From NCBI RefSeq assembly GCF_050003625.1, contig NC_134398.1:111452145-111516144 (forward strand): a stretch of DNA of 64,000 bases, in the 5' to 3' direction. Below, piece after piece: positions 30,771-42,092 of this stretch. The stretch's first letter is position 1, and each line of letters begins with the position of its first letter. The translations under genes and the position numbers were made by a program. Source of the stretch: Haematobia irritans (taxonomy: Eukaryota; Arthropoda; Insecta; Diptera; Muscidae). The notes beneath the pieces are model-generated. The model was given only the letters and a program-made list of their open reading frames with translations, ran no database searches and was not told the DNA's origin.

Positions 30771-33539
30771 ATGAAGTTTAATGAGCTTCGTGTGGAAGAC
30801 TTAAAAAAGGAATTGAGCAAACTGGAGCTGCCGACAACAGGCAATAAGGCCCAGCTTCAAAAGCGTCTACTGGAAGAGTTTGAACGGCGTAATATGGACA
30901 TAGCGACGCATGAGTTTGATTATAAGGAAGACATTGATGAATCAATACTCGTCAATACAAGCAGTGTAGAAACTCCATCTGTGGCTTCGAGTGTTGTGGA
31001 TTACACATCAATGCTCAATGTTTTGAGCAAAATGATGGAAGAAAATTCTAGAAAAATGGAAGAAAATTCTAGAAAAATGAAAGAAAATTCTCTTCTTTTG
31101 GTGGAGAAATTTGACGAAAATTCTAGAAATCTTAATGAAAAGTTACAACAAATTTCGGAAGGTATGGAGAAACGCGTAGACCACATTGAAAGTCAAATTG
31201 TGGAATTGGACAAGAAATTTGTGGTTCACGATGAAAAATTTCTACACCTGGAGAAAAAAATGTCAGAACTGGAAATGAAAGGTGGTTCAGTGCGCGTAAT
31301 CGAGGGCCCAAAAATCAAAACTCCTGTTTTTGATGGCTCATCTTCGTTTGATGTTTTCAAATTCCAATTTGAGACGGTGGCATCCAGAAACATGTGGAAT
31401 GACAACAACAGAGCAATTGAACTTCTGTTGGCATTGAAGGGTAATGCTGCCGATGTAATACAAAGTATCCCAACTTCTTCCAGAAATAACTATAACGAAG
31501 TAATAGCTGCACTACAACGCAAGTATGGTGGAGAACATAAGCAAGACATCTTTAGAATGGAATTAAGAGGTAGAGTCCAGAAATCAAACGAGACTCTACA
31601 AGACTTTGCAACAGAAGTTGAGCGGTTGGTGCTACTGACATACCCAGGAGAGAGTCACCCACTTGTGGACCGCATCAAAATTGAGACCTTTGTGAATGGC
31701 ATTCGAGACCCAGACATAAAATGTGCAACATATGCGTCACAAAAGGCTACATTCGCAGAAACTGTAACATTTGCACTTGCGCAAGAAACTGCGAGATTGC
31801 TGGCACGGCCTCAAATTCACAAAGTAAGCAGAGTAGAGACCGAGTGTGAAGAATCGAAGTCGGTCATTGAATTGGTAAAAGAGGCTCTAAAGCAGATAAT
31901 GCAAGAAATGAAGCAGCAGGCAAATAAATCTAGAATAAAATGCTATAACTGTGATAAGGCTGGACATCTTTCCCGGGAATGTAAAGCGTGGCGTAAAACG
32001 TCGGAGTCAATCTCGCCATCTCCATTAAACAATAATCAGAAGAAGGCGACCACAAAGCCAAGCGACTCAAATTCAAATTTTGCGGATAATAGAAAAGGTG
32101 GCAAACAAGTTATTGATCAAGCCTTGACACGACGGCATTGCAATGTAGAAAGCAGACGATACTCGAAGGCTGAACCAAAGGAGACAGTTGTAAATGTCAG
32201 GCAGTTACACATCGAATCTGGCACAGAGTGGCCAACAGAGCAACGTAAAGATCCCATTCTGAGAAAAATTATTTCGGCAAAAGAAGAAAATAAGAAACCC
32301 AGCAAGAAAGACATCGCAGCCGAAAGTCCACTTATGAAATCATACTGGGCCCAATGGGATAGTTTAGTTCTAGTCAATGGATGCCTGCAACGTAAATGGG
32401 AAAGCGAAGATGGCAAGAGCAGCCGAAATTTGATCATCGTACCGGATTCCAAAATAAGAGACGTTTTGGCGGAGTTCCATAATGGTCTCAGTGGAGGTCA
32501 TCTGGGAATAACAAAAACAGCCGCGAAAGTGAAGCAACGATTCTACTGGGTTGGATGCCAGAAATCAATTGCTGAATGGGTAGCCAATTGCGAGAAGTGC
32601 ATGAAGGCGAAAGGTCCAACAAGGAAAAGTCGAGGTCCTATGCAAGAATATAGACCAGGAGCGCCGTTTGAAAGAATAGCAATGGACGTGGCAGGCCCTT
32701 TCCCAGTAAGTGATTCTGGAAACCGTTATGTCCTTGTGGTCATGGATTACTTCAGCAAATGGCCGGAGGTGTATGCAATTCCAAACCAAGAGGCAAAAAC
32801 GATTGAGGATGTGGTCAACAAAAACTGGATATGTCGCTACGGTGTGCGGTCCGAGATTAACTCAGACCAGGGAAGAAATTTTGAATCGGCCATATTCAAA
32901 GAGATGTGTGAATCCCTTGGTATCAAGAAAACGAGGACTACGCCATTACATCCACAATCCGATGGCATGGTAGAAAGGTTTAATCGCACTCTGGAGGAAC
33001 ATCTTCGAAAAGTAGTGGACAACGGCCAGAGGGACTGGGACGAGCATATACCAAAGTTTTTGCTGCCGTATAGATCTGCCATTCATGATTCCACCTCTCG
33101 AACACCGGCCAATGTTCTATTCGGAACTGAGTTGAAGTTGCCTGGAGATCTGATATTCGGCGCTAAACCTAATGAGCTCGCCATGGAAGAAAACAGAAAC
33201 GACATCCCAAACACTTTCGGTGAAGTTCACGAATCAGTGCGCAACAAAATAAAAATGGTCAGCAACAGAATGAAGGCGAGATACGATCGTGCTGTAAATA
33301 CTGAGGGCTTCCAAGAAGAAGAATTGGTTCTGCTATTTAACCCGCAACGAAAGAAAGGATTGTGTCCTAAACTGCAAACACAGTGGGAAGGCCCATACAA
33401 AGTCATCAAGAAGATTAATGATGTTGTATACCGGATTCAGAAGGACGACAGCCCTAGATCAAAGATGAAAGTTGTACATCTGGAACGATTGGCTCCTTAC
33501 GGAACAGGTTCTGTGCCTGTTCGGGACGAACAGGCTTAA
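30771..33539 (+). CDS. Gag-integrase fusion ORF, 922 aa
   Basis: A single open frame from the family's gag ATG. Domains: SAP-like motif (residues 1-36), heptad EENSRK coiled coil (about 85-135), capsid-like region (about 190-330), CCHC knuckle CYNCDKAGHLSREC (about 390), then from about residue 437 the end of RNase H and the full integrase. The integrase has HHCC finger (HNGLSGGH and CEKC), AMDVAGPF (D, about 638), NSDQGRNF (D, about 698) and MVERFNRT (E, about 733). Full-length relatives need a -1 frameshift between gag and pol; here the deletion joins the frames without one. Structural and integration functions look intact, reverse transcription is absent. It could act only in trans, if at all. 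Confidence 0.9.
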   Translation: MKFNELRVEDLKKELSKLELPTTGNKAQLQKRLLEEFERRNMDIATHEFDYKEDIDESILVNTSSVETPSVASSVVDYTSMLNVLSKMMEENSRKMEENSRKMKENSLLLVEKFDENSRNLNEKLQQISEGMEKRVDHIESQIVELDKKFVVHDEKFLHLEKKMSELEMKGGSVRVIEGPKIKTPVFDGSSSFDVFKFQFETVASRNMWNDNNRAIELLLALKGNAADVIQSIPTSSRNNYNEVIAALQRKYGGEHKQDIFRMELRGRVQKSNETLQDFATEVERLVLLTYPGESHPLVDRIKIETFVNGIRDPDIKCATYASQKATFAETVTFALAQETARLLARPQIHKVSRVETECEESKSVIELVKEALKQIMQEMKQQANKSRIKCYNCDKAGHLSRECKAWRKTSESISPSPLNNNQKKATTKPSDSNSNFADNRKGGKQVIDQALTRRHCNVESRRYSKAEPKETVVNVRQLHIESGTEWPTEQRKDPILRKIISAKEENKKPSKKDIAAESPLMKSYWAQWDSLVLVNGCLQRKWESEDGKSSRNLIIVPDSKIRDVLAEFHNGLSGGHLGITKTAAKVKQRFYWVGCQKSIAEWVANCEKCMKAKGPTRKSRGPMQEYRPGAPFERIAMDVAGPFPVSDSGNRYVLVVMDYFSKWPEVYAIPNQEAKTIEDVVNKNWICRYGVRSEINSDQGRNFESAIFKEMCESLGIKKTRTTPLHPQSDGMVERFNRTLEEHLRKVVDNGQRDWDEHIPKFLLPYRSAIHDSTSRTPANVLFGTELKLPGDLIFGAKPNELAMEENRNDIPNTFGEVHESVRNKIKMVSNRMKARYDRAVNTEGFQEEELVLLFNPQRKKGLCPKLQTQWEGPYKVIKKINDVVYRIQKDDSPRSKMKVVHLERLAPYGTGSVPVRDEQA

Positions 33540-33550
33540 GCGGGAGGCAG

Positions 33551-34018
33551 TGTTACGAATTTGATAATTATAGATATAAGTTTATTTAAATTAGTTTCCG
33601 TTAATTTAAAATTACAAATTGTAACGATAAAATTTCGCTATCACTTGTTGGACTTGTTGGAGTCATTGTTGTTGTAGTAATGCGAGCATATATCTATGTG
33701 AGTGTGTATGTGTTTGGCAGCCACCAGACGAATAACTTAATGGTCGTAGATCCTTCTAGCATTGTCTAAGAATGTTCTGGCGTTGCCAGAATATTGTAGT
33801 GCTACCAGAATGTTCTCGTATTGCCACACTGTCATATATAAAAGCGCTCACATGCTGCTAACGAGTCAGTCTTAATTAAAGCGTCAAACGAATAACTTCA
33901 GTGTGAACGAATTGTAAAGTGTGAAGCCATAGTAAATAAATTGTAAATTGTCGTTATTTAAAAGAACTGTGTTTTAATTGTCGGGTAATTAAAAACGCCT
34001 AAATATAAAAACGTAACA
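33551..34018 (+). repeat. Gypsy copy 2, 3' LTR (468 bp, internal deletion)
   Basis: Same ends as the 5' LTR but missing about 134 bases in U3, replaced by a short 'cttgttggacttgttgga' duplication. The purine-rich AAGCGGGAGGCAG precedes it. Outside the gap the two LTRs are nearly identical, which suggests a recent insertion. Confidence 0.9.
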
Positions 34019-34450
34019 ATATGCTATAAAATGTCCGTTAAAAACAAGACTTCCAGTAGAAATTATGCTATGTTTCAACTAAAAAATGTCTTTAAAATAA
34101 AGTATTGAAAAACATATCCTATTTTTTAATGATTTTTGCCTTGTAGTCAAGATGCAAAAATGCAACAAATTTAAAGACAGTTTCTTTCATTTTAAAGATT
34201 TTTTTTTAAATTATTAAAGTCAAGTTGACCTTAGTCCAAAAATTTGTTCTTTCATGTTATGATACCCATTTTTAAGTCAAATCACTTAATTATAACGACA
34301 ACACGACTTCATTGAAAGTATCGACCGTTGAACATGGAAAAAACTTTATATTAGAGAAATGCGTCTTCTAAGCTAAGCAAAAGTTGTATTCTTATTTTAA
34401 GGACATGAACTCTTTGGCCACACGACAATATTTTTTCAGTGCACTCTTTT
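34019..34450 (+). repeat. R3 repeat, right part
   Basis: Continues 29781-30132 after Gypsy copy 2 and matches 50470-50857 and 6838-7145. Confidence 0.55.
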
Positions 34451-35027
34451 TAGAGTTGTGAAAGTAAAATGAAAACAGGGCGAAACAGTGAAAAATTAAA
34501 GAGTAAGATCTATAAAAACAAAGATTAGTTCCTCTTTATTAATGAGTAGTCGAAGAGGAGTTGACGGATTTTTTCGAAAATAAAAGCGAGCATTGAGTTC
34601 GAGTTTTGCCGCTAAAATTATTTCTCATTTTAGCGGCAAAACCAGAATAACATTACAACTTTTTCCGGTAAATTGTATTATAACATGGTGGGGTAAGATC
34701 CAAAGCAACAATTGAATAAGTTTATTTTCTTTAAAAGAAATTATTAAAGAAAAGTAAAGGGGTAAACATGGCCATTTTAACGCGATAATACCAATTTATA
34801 CCGGCCTTAAGAATTAAATTAAGTACAAAATTATTCGTTAATAAAAATTCATATTTATTTGTATTTCTTAATTAATGGTGTTACATGCTAGCAAACAATT
34901 GTTCACACCAAAATAAATTTATGTGCTGTTGTAAAATTACTGTTTAGAATTTAAATATAATGTGCTTTTGAATGGATATCGTTAACCTTAGGATTCGATG
35001 GAAAAATATTTTTATATACTCGAATTC
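34451..35027. other. Unassigned AT-rich sequence within the composite insertion
   Basis: No gene, no strong repeat match. It contains an imperfect inverted 'ttttgccgctaaaat'/'attttagcggcaaaa' near 34601-34642. Confidence 0.5.
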
Positions 35028-36053
35028 ACGTTCTTCTTTTGTAAGAGTTTTTGAATTTCTTCGAAAATTTTAAACTTGTATACAAAAACCTTTATTTGTT
35101 ACACAATTTTTATTTTTGCAATAAAAAAATAATATTTGATTTGAACTCAGTCCATTTCGTTTATATCAAGCATTTTTCTATTCTGACTTTAAGTCTTTTA
35201 TAAAACACACTTTACAATTTCGTAGTAAAAATTTAATATAATAGTATGTAATGCTGAACACCTTTTCAGGAACTTCCGAACGAATCTGGAATATATGTTA
35301 AAAAATATATTTAAAAAAAAATGGTGTTGGTCGAAGCAGGGATCGAACCCAGGACCCCTGTCACGCAAGGCGGACGACCAACCACGCTGCCAACAAATGT
35401 ATGTTTAACAATATTATGTTGTTAAACAATGTTATGTTTGCATCGGCTCGTGGGCGCCGCAAGCTATGCTATATAAATATAACTTATAACGATAATTATA
35501 TCTTAATGACCATAACAGCTACGTAGCCGAGTGGTTAGTGTGCTGGCTTACAAACTGTGTGGTCCGCTGTTCGAATCCCCGTCCGGCAAAAGGTAAAATT
35601 GAAAAAAATATAAAATTTAATAATTTCTTCTACAATGTTTGTATTACAGAAAAAGGTGCTAAGAACTAACAAACTCATGGAAGTGAAAAAAAAATGTGAG
35701 GCAATATACAATTAGGCAGAAAAAAAATGTTGAGCACAATATTCTTTGGGAGAAAATTCTTCTCAACATATAATATTTTTGGGTCCAAAATGCCTCCAAA
35801 CATATTATATGTTCACATAATAACATATAGTTTTTTGGAAGAAAACATTATTAAATTTGGATGGAAAATACAAAATGTTTGGAACTTAGACTACCCAAAC
35901 ATGTTATATTGTTTAGACCAATATGCTTTCAAACATATTATATATTGGAAGAAATCAAACATATAAATGTTTGGGCAATACCCAAAAATTTATATGCTTG
36001 AAGCAAAATATGTTTGGGAGTATATGTTACAGAAGCGATTTTTTTTGAGTGTG
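35028..36053 (+). repeat. MITE-derived region with tRNA-like pair and ATG words
   Basis: 35040-35700 is homologous to the inside of the MITE at 9607-10504, including both tRNA-like modules (35329-35393 minus, 35517-35588 plus) in the same divergent arrangement. 35727-36053 is homologous to 50860-51180, dense in 'ccaaacatattatatg' words. This links the two MITE families. Confidence 0.75.
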
Positions 36054-36104
36054 CACAGACTCAAGTGTCTTGAATTTATGTTTGAGAAATTTGTCAAACG
36101 TATT

Positions 36105-36934
36105 TCAACTTGGCAAAACTTTACAATCTTCCAATGAATTTTCGAATTCTTCAAGGAAAGATCGTGGTAATTTCGAAGAACACAAATAAATTAAAATTGG
36201 GTCCCATTCCTTCACTTCAACTCCAAGAGTCTCCAATGTTTGCATACAACTATTTACAGTTCTTTGTAATTTTTGAATAGATTGGCTGGAATCTAAAGTA
36301 ACATTTGGCACGTTGAACAATAATTTCAGCTGTTCATTTACTTGCATTCTATTATTTTCATATCTGTCTATTAAATTTTTCCATGCCAATGTGAAACCCT
36401 CATTAGTAAGTGGAACATTGCTTATAATTTCCCTTGCCTCTCCCGCCGTTTTCTGTGTTAAATGGAAAAGTTTTTCAACATTGCCCAATCTTCAATTTTT
36501 GATATAAATAGCAGTGAAAGGTCCCGTAATGATGGCCACGTAGTATAACCACCCTTAAATTTGTCTGTGTCGCAAGGTGGAAGCCTTAAACCTGAAGCAA
36601 AATCAAAATCTGAGATAACGATTCATCTTTGGCGGCATTATCTTTTAAGGCCAAAATATCCGCATTAACTGAACTCATAATTCGTTTGTAAGTTTCCATT
36701 GCTTCACTATAATGGGCGCGTAATTTTGTTTTGTCGATTGGTTTCTCACCTTCCAATGGCACATGATCTCGACAATCCAAATACGATTTCTTTATATTGG
36801 ACCATAAACTTTCAATTTCCGCACGGACCGAACTCACGAACATTTTCCGTTGTCTTTGCAACGGCGTATGTGCTTTCAAAATCATTTAAATCGTTAAAGC
36901 TATTCGCAAATTTTTCGCTTTTGGTTCTATCCAT
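36105..36934 (-). pseudogene. BEL/Pao gag N-terminal part
   Basis: The likely ATG is at 36934. Coding sense shifts frame near 36880, continues to about 36586 and resumes 36488-36105, with gag motifs such as LGNVEKLFHLTQ, FTLAWKNLIDRYENNR and TLETLGVEVKEWDP, the DUF1759-like gag region of BEL/Pao elements. A stop at 36102-36104 interrupts just before the insertion edge. The remainder of the gene is at 26351-27619. Confidence 0.82.
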
Positions 36935-38117
36935 TGTGAGTCGAATTATCTTACTTCAAAGTTTTCAAACAACCGAAAGCTTGAGAAGACAAACATGAGC
37001 CGTAAGCCGCGATTCAGTGATTAAAATTCTTTTCCAGAAATGAAAAGGTAAAATCCGATTTCCAGATCGCTCAAGCCGATGTGCGTTAAAAGATTTTATT
37101 GACGAGTCCATGTTAATATCAAACCACAAAATTATTTCAGCAGGAGAGATGTACAAATTCAATAAAAACGGGTATAAATTTTGAGAGTCAAACTTCCCAC
37201 AATATTAAATTTCAACAAAATTAGACTTGGGTCACTTCAGCAAACAGAAAACCAGACCTAAGTATGAGAAATTTACACAAAAATATGTACTTTGAATAAT
37301 TCGGGTCAACGGCGCAAATTTTACCAATCGAATTGAAAATATTAGACTGATGAGCAAAAAGACGAGCGGAAGTAAATTTTAACAAGCGGCACAAATAAAT
37401 TTGTATTTGCAACACATGAAATGTAAAAAATGTAAAATTTTCAAAATAAAATTTTGCAAAATTCTAAATCAACAAAATATTTTCTTTTTGTGTATCAATT
37501 TTAACGACTTGATTCTCCCAACTGGTGAGGAAATCGTCGAGTCAAACTTGCGCAAATTTTCAAATAGCCAAACAAGAAAATAAAAAAGACAATATTTTCA
37601 AAAATGTCTACAACAATTTGTAAATTTCGACAAATCAAGGGTCTCTGACTTGGATGAAATTTAGATTTATCTCGAAATAATTTTTTCTTTCACATATAAT
37701 TTTCAAATTCCGCTTTGATTATTTCGCAAAAATGCTTTTAGTTCATTGTAGCAATCAAGGAGATGAATTTTCATACGTCATGGGCATATAATAATAATTA
37801 TTCAACCAGAGTATTTTTTTTTTTTGAGTGTAGCGAATCAAGAAGTTACAACAGTTGGTATGTGTCAAAGGGTTTTACAAAGGAGTCTCGAAACAAAATT
37901 ATTCCTTTTTTCTTTTCGGGTCAAAGTGCCATCCACAAAAATGACAAACAATTTTTTGTTGACTAGTCTGTGATACAAAACACGCACACCATAAAGGGTC
38001 ATAAATAGATCTCCAGAAGGTTCTCTTATATACCAGTGAAGGGAGAGTCAAAAGCCGATCAATGTATCCTCGTCTATGTGGCGTGGATGTATATAAGGAA
38101 AAAAGATAGGTACACAC
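36935..38117 (-). other. BEL/Pao leader and probable LTR portion
   Basis: No coding sense is seen. Its position upstream of the gag start fits a 5' leader and LTR. A candidate primer-binding stretch on the minus strand near 37910-37935 ('TGGCACTTTGACCCG') is only a guess. It ends at the CACG-rich element. Confidence 0.4.
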
Positions 38118-38119
38118 TA

Positions 38120-39219
38120 CAGGTGTGCGCGTGAGGGAGTTTTCACGCACGCTCACAAATTCAAAATGTCATTCACGCACGATCACGCACGCCCGTTTTT
38201 GAATTGCTCACACTCACGCACGCTCACGAATGAATTCGTAACATTCACGCACGATCACGCACGCCCGTTTTGGAATTGCTCACACTCACGCACGCTCACG
38301 AATGAATTCGTAACATTCACGCACGAAGGTTTTTATTGATTCACGCTCACTCACGTTCACGAACCAAAATCCTGCAAAGATAAACACTCACGATTGCAGA
38401 ATAGTGACTACCGCACGCTCACGACGGGATACGCGTGAGTTGATATATCCACACTCACGATTCGCACACTCACGATTCGCACACTACGATTCGAAAAAAA
38501 ACTACTCACGCACGTTCACGAACAATGAAACGTACTTCCACACACTCACGATTAAAAAAAAAACTATTCACGCACGCTCACGATGTAAAATGCAACTCAC
38601 GCACGTTCACGACTATTATACTTACAAAACAAACGAAAAAATGTAATTCACGAATGAGTACGAACTTAAAAACTTACTCACTCTCGCTCGTGATACAAAT
38701 GAGCTACCCACACAAATTCGCCAAAATATTTCTAATTAAAAATCTGAAGTTGAAAACGTACTCAATTAAAAAATTAACAGATACAATTAACATTTTAATC
38801 AAATCAATATATAAATTCAATTAAAATTTGGATTGATTTTGGCCGAAAAACTTAATTAATTTTTAATTGAGGCAATCAATGATTTATAGTGTTATTGTTT
38901 ACTTATTTTATTTTTTATTATATTATAATTACATATATTATAATTATACTATATAGAATTATTTTTTTTACATCTAAGCCAAAATTTAATAAACCAATGA
39001 AACCAATTATTTCCGAAAATTATTAATTTTTTATTTGGAAGTATGTTTTCAATTTAAAAATGTAAAAATGTTCAATCATTATTATACCCTTCACCACTAC
39101 TGTGGTACAGGGTATAATAAGTTTGTGCATTTGTATGTAACGCCAAGAAGGAAAAGTCTGAGACCCATCGTTTAGTATACCGATCGTCTTAGAATTAAAT
39201 TCTGAGTCGATTTAGCGAT

Positions 39220-39253
<34 letters not shown>

Positions 39254-40172
39254 CTGTCTGTTGGTGTATTTTTGTGTGCAAAGTACAGCTCGCAGTTTTA
39301 GTCCGATTGTCCTAAAATTTGGTATAGGGTCCTGTTTCGGCTCAAAGACGATCCCTATTGATTTTGGAAAAAATCGGTTCAGATTTAGATATAGCTGCCA
39401 TATATATTTTTCACCGATCTGGTCATAATTGGCGTGTATATCAACCGATCTTCCTCAAATTCCGTACATCCGAATATTTTATGAGTCTCGAAAAACTTGC
39501 CAAATATCAGCCAAATCGGTTCAGATTTAGATATAGCTCCCATATATAGCTTTCGCCCGATTTACACTTATTTTCCCACAGAGGCCAATTTTTTGCTCCG
39601 ATTTAGTTGAAATTTTGCATAGGGAGTAGAATTAGCATTGTAACTATGCGTGCCAAATTTGGTTGAAATCGGTTCAGATTTAGATATAGCTCCCATATAT
39701 AGCTTTCGCCCGATATGAACTTATATGGCCCCAGAAGCCAGAGTTTTACCCCACTTTGCTTAACATTTTGCACAATAAGAATGTGAATTTCATCGTGAGC
39801 GTGAATTTTTCGTGAACGTGAATTTTTTCGTGAACGTGAATGTCATCGTGAGTGTGAAGTTTTCGTGAATGTGAATTTCTTCGTGAACGTGAATTTCTTC
39901 GTGAGCGTGAATTTTGTCGTGAGCGTGAATTGTTCGTGAATGTGAATTTTTTCGTGAACGTGAATTTTGTCGTGAGCGTGATTTTTAAAAAGAATTTACT
40001 CACGCACATTCACGAACAGAATTTGATGTTCACGCACGATCACGCACGACACATTTTTGTTCAGTCCCATTCACGCACATTCACGTGATTTGGTCAAAAT
40101 TTCATTCACGAATCACGTGACTCACGCGTGAATCACGCGTGTCACGAAAATTTCGTGTCACGCGCACACCTC
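38120..40172. mobile_element. CACG-rich element with inverted ends, 2053 bp
   Basis: Ends read CAGGTGTGCGCGTGA and, on the opposite strand, GAGGTGTGCGCGTGA, with TA at 38118-38119 and 40173-40174. The left arm (to 38700) is made of 'cacgcacgatcacgcacg' and 'cactcacgcacgctcacg' variants; the right arm (39780-40160) carries the reverse, 'gtgaacgtgaattttttc'. The arms are roughly inverted over hundreds of bases. A dispersed repeat sits in the middle. No transposase is seen. Confidence 0.75.
39078..39770 (+). repeat. Dispersed dipteran repeat with hairpin end and GTCT microsatellite
   Basis: The hairpin TTATTATACCCT (39079-39090) and AGGGTATAATAA (39109-39120) is followed by 'ctgagtcgattta', a GTCT microsatellite (39220-39260) and three 'ttagatatagct.ccatatata' boxes. 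Same family as 6305-6830 in reverse. It lies inside the CACG-rich element. Confidence 0.75.
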
Positions 40173-40174
40173 TA

Positions 40175-40769
40175 GTACACACTTTGTAGATGTGTATGAA
40201 AATGTGTGGTATATGTGTATGTTGTGTGGGTATGTGATCTGTGTTAGTGCGCGCCAATGTCCAAATTGTTTGGTCTCCAGCGCTGTTTTACCGTTGCAAC
40301 GGAATCAAATTTGCAGGCAAAATTTGTTAAAATTTTTATATTTGTTGTGTAACCGATAACGCACCGATTTTTTGTTTGTTTAATTGTTCTTGCACTGTTT
40401 GTTTAATTGTTCTTTCACAATGTTTATGAAAATTGTTTATATTTTTACTTAAAAAAAAATCAGTGTAAGAAAAACAAAAAATTCACCATTTTGATGGCAA
40501 CCACTTTTTGATACACACTTTAATACACTTTTTAGCCCAATTTTACAAATTTTTGTTTTTTTCAGCACTAGTCCACAAATTTGTTTTAAGTTTTTTTAAT
40601 TTTTTAAACAAAAAATAATTTTACTACTTTAAGTGTTACAAAAAATTATTTGTTTTTGTCGCACAATGTAATGTCCACCACGTTATTTAATGTCACTCAA
40701 ATTATTTGTTATTTGTACTGCAAATTTATTTTTAAGAAAAATCACGATTCGGCTTCGAATGGACCAAAT
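40175..40769. other. Unassigned AT-rich sequence
   Basis: No gene recognised. It may be more of the BEL/Pao LTR interrupted by the CACG-rich element, as both flanks read 'tacacac'-type sequence. Confidence 0.4.
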
Positions 40770-41159
40770 GTTTCTTACCGAGGTTTCCTTTTCAATAAAC
40801 GGGGTAAGATGTGTTGTTAATGTTCAATTTCTAGGTTTTGGTTTATTTAAGTTTCACTGGTACAATATACAAGGGTAAGTTCAATGTAGTTGGTAAGTAT
40901 AAGCACTAGGTTATAAGTATATGAAATTCAAGTTTAGGGAAGTACAAAACAATTACACTTTTAGGTTTAAGTTTTAGAAAATGTTCAATAATTTTCACAA
41001 TGTGCAATACTATTTACAATTTGCAATAATTTTTCCATGTGCAATACTATTTACAATGTGCAATAATTTTTCCATGTGCAATACTAGAGGTAAGTTTATA
41101 TTTTATTTTATGATTAGATGTAAGTAACACTAGGTAAGTATTTTAGGTGATGGTAAGTA

Positions 41160-42092
41160 AAGGGTGATTCTTTTGAGGTTAGGATTTTCATGCATTAGTA
41201 TTTGACAGATCACGTGGGATTTCAGACATGGTGTCAAAGAGAAAGATGCTCAGTATGCTTTGACATTTCATCATGAATAGACTTACTAACGAGCAACGCT
41301 TGCAAATCATTGAATTTTATTACCAAAATCAGTGGCAGAAAATCCGCTTTTTTATCGACAAATTTTGTTCAGCGATGAGGCTCATTTCTGGTTGAATGGC
41401 TACGTAAATAAGCAAAATTGCCGCATTTGGAGTGAAGAGCAACCAGAAGCCGTTCAAGAACTGCCCATGCATCCCGAAAAATGCACTGTTTGGTGTGGTT
41501 TGTACGCTGGTGGAATCATTGGACCGTATTTTTTCAAAGATGCTGTTGGACGCAACGTTACGGTGAATGGCGATCGCTATCGTTCGATGCTAACAAACTT
41601 TTTGTTGCCAAAAATGGAAGAACTGAACTTGGTTGACATGTGGTTTCAACAAGATGGCGCTACATGCCACACAGCTCGCGATTCTATGGCCATTTTGAGG
41701 GAAAACTTCGGAGAACAATTCATCTCAAGAAATGGACCGGTAAGTAGGCCACCAAGATCATGCGATTTGACGCCTTTAGACTATTTTTTGTGGGGCTACG
41801 TCAAGTCTAAAGTCTACAGAAATAAGCCAGCAACTATTCCAGCTTTGGAAGACAACATTTCCGAAGAAATTCGGGCTATTCCGGCCGAAATGCTCGAAAA
41901 AGTTGCCCAAAATTGGACTTTCCGAATGGACCACCTAAGACGCAGCCGCGGTCAACATTTAAATGAAATTATCTTCAAAAAGTAAATGTCATGGACCAAT
42001 CTAACGTTTCAAATAAAGAACCGATGAGATTTTGCAAATTTTATGCGTTTTTTTTTTTTAAAAAGTTATCAAGCTCTTAACAAATCACCCTT
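41160..42092 (+). mobile_element. rosa-type (DD41D) mariner, internally deleted, 933 bp
   Basis: Ends AAGGGTGATT and AATCACCCTT, with TA at 41158-41159 and 42093-42094. The homologous repeat at 22190-22210 shows the empty site. A deletion after 'ttaccaaaatcagtggcag' removes most of the N-terminal DNA-binding region. Confidence 0.9.
41332..41985 (+). pseudogene. DD41D mariner transposase, catalytic part
   Basis: The catalytic domain is open over 217 codons: ILFSDEAHFWLNG (first D), WFQQDGATCHT (second D) and CDLTPLDYFLW (third D, 41 residues after the second), the rosa-group spacing described from Ceratitis. The natural N-terminus (NRLTNEQRLQIIEFYYQ, from about 41275) is in another frame and mostly deleted. 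Probably inactive. Confidence 0.88.

Larger units (their letters stand above)
30133..34018 (+). mobile_element. Gypsy-family LTR retrotransposon, copy 2 (internally deleted)
   Basis: A 5' LTR (30133-30734) and 3' LTR (33551-34018) flank one long ORF. ATAT duplications flank the element, so it inserted as a unit. Protease, RT and RNase H are missing, leaving gag fused to integrase. It lacks the enzymes for autonomous copying. Confidence 0.92.
27617..36053 (-). mobile_element. Composite 8.4-kb insertion splitting BEL gag
   Basis: Both outer edges match the two ends of the MITE at 50860-51829: CACACGG..GAAAGACTGTTTTTC at the left, and on the minus strand CACACTCAAAAAAAATCG at the right. Inside are a Tc1 element (27754-29400), Gypsy copy 2 (30133-34018), R3 repeat sequence and a tRNA-like pair (35329-35588). 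Many 'acatattatgtttgg' words lie near both ends. Without the two nested elements the host would be about 2.9 kb. The target duplication is unclear, since the flanks are not TA here. Confidence 0.7.

Noticed and set aside
30771..33539. Domesticated host gene encoding Gag-integrase
   Set aside because: LTRs, primer-binding site and a target duplication flank it, so it is a mobile-element copy; domestication has no support here.
36935..38117. Defined BEL/Pao LTR with primer-binding site
   Set aside because: No second LTR copy exists in the window to fix the ends; kept only as a low-confidence region.
38160..38640. CRISPR-like array (regular CACG repeats)
   Set aside because: Repeat units vary in length and spacing, there are no unique spacers, and the window is plainly a eukaryotic genome.
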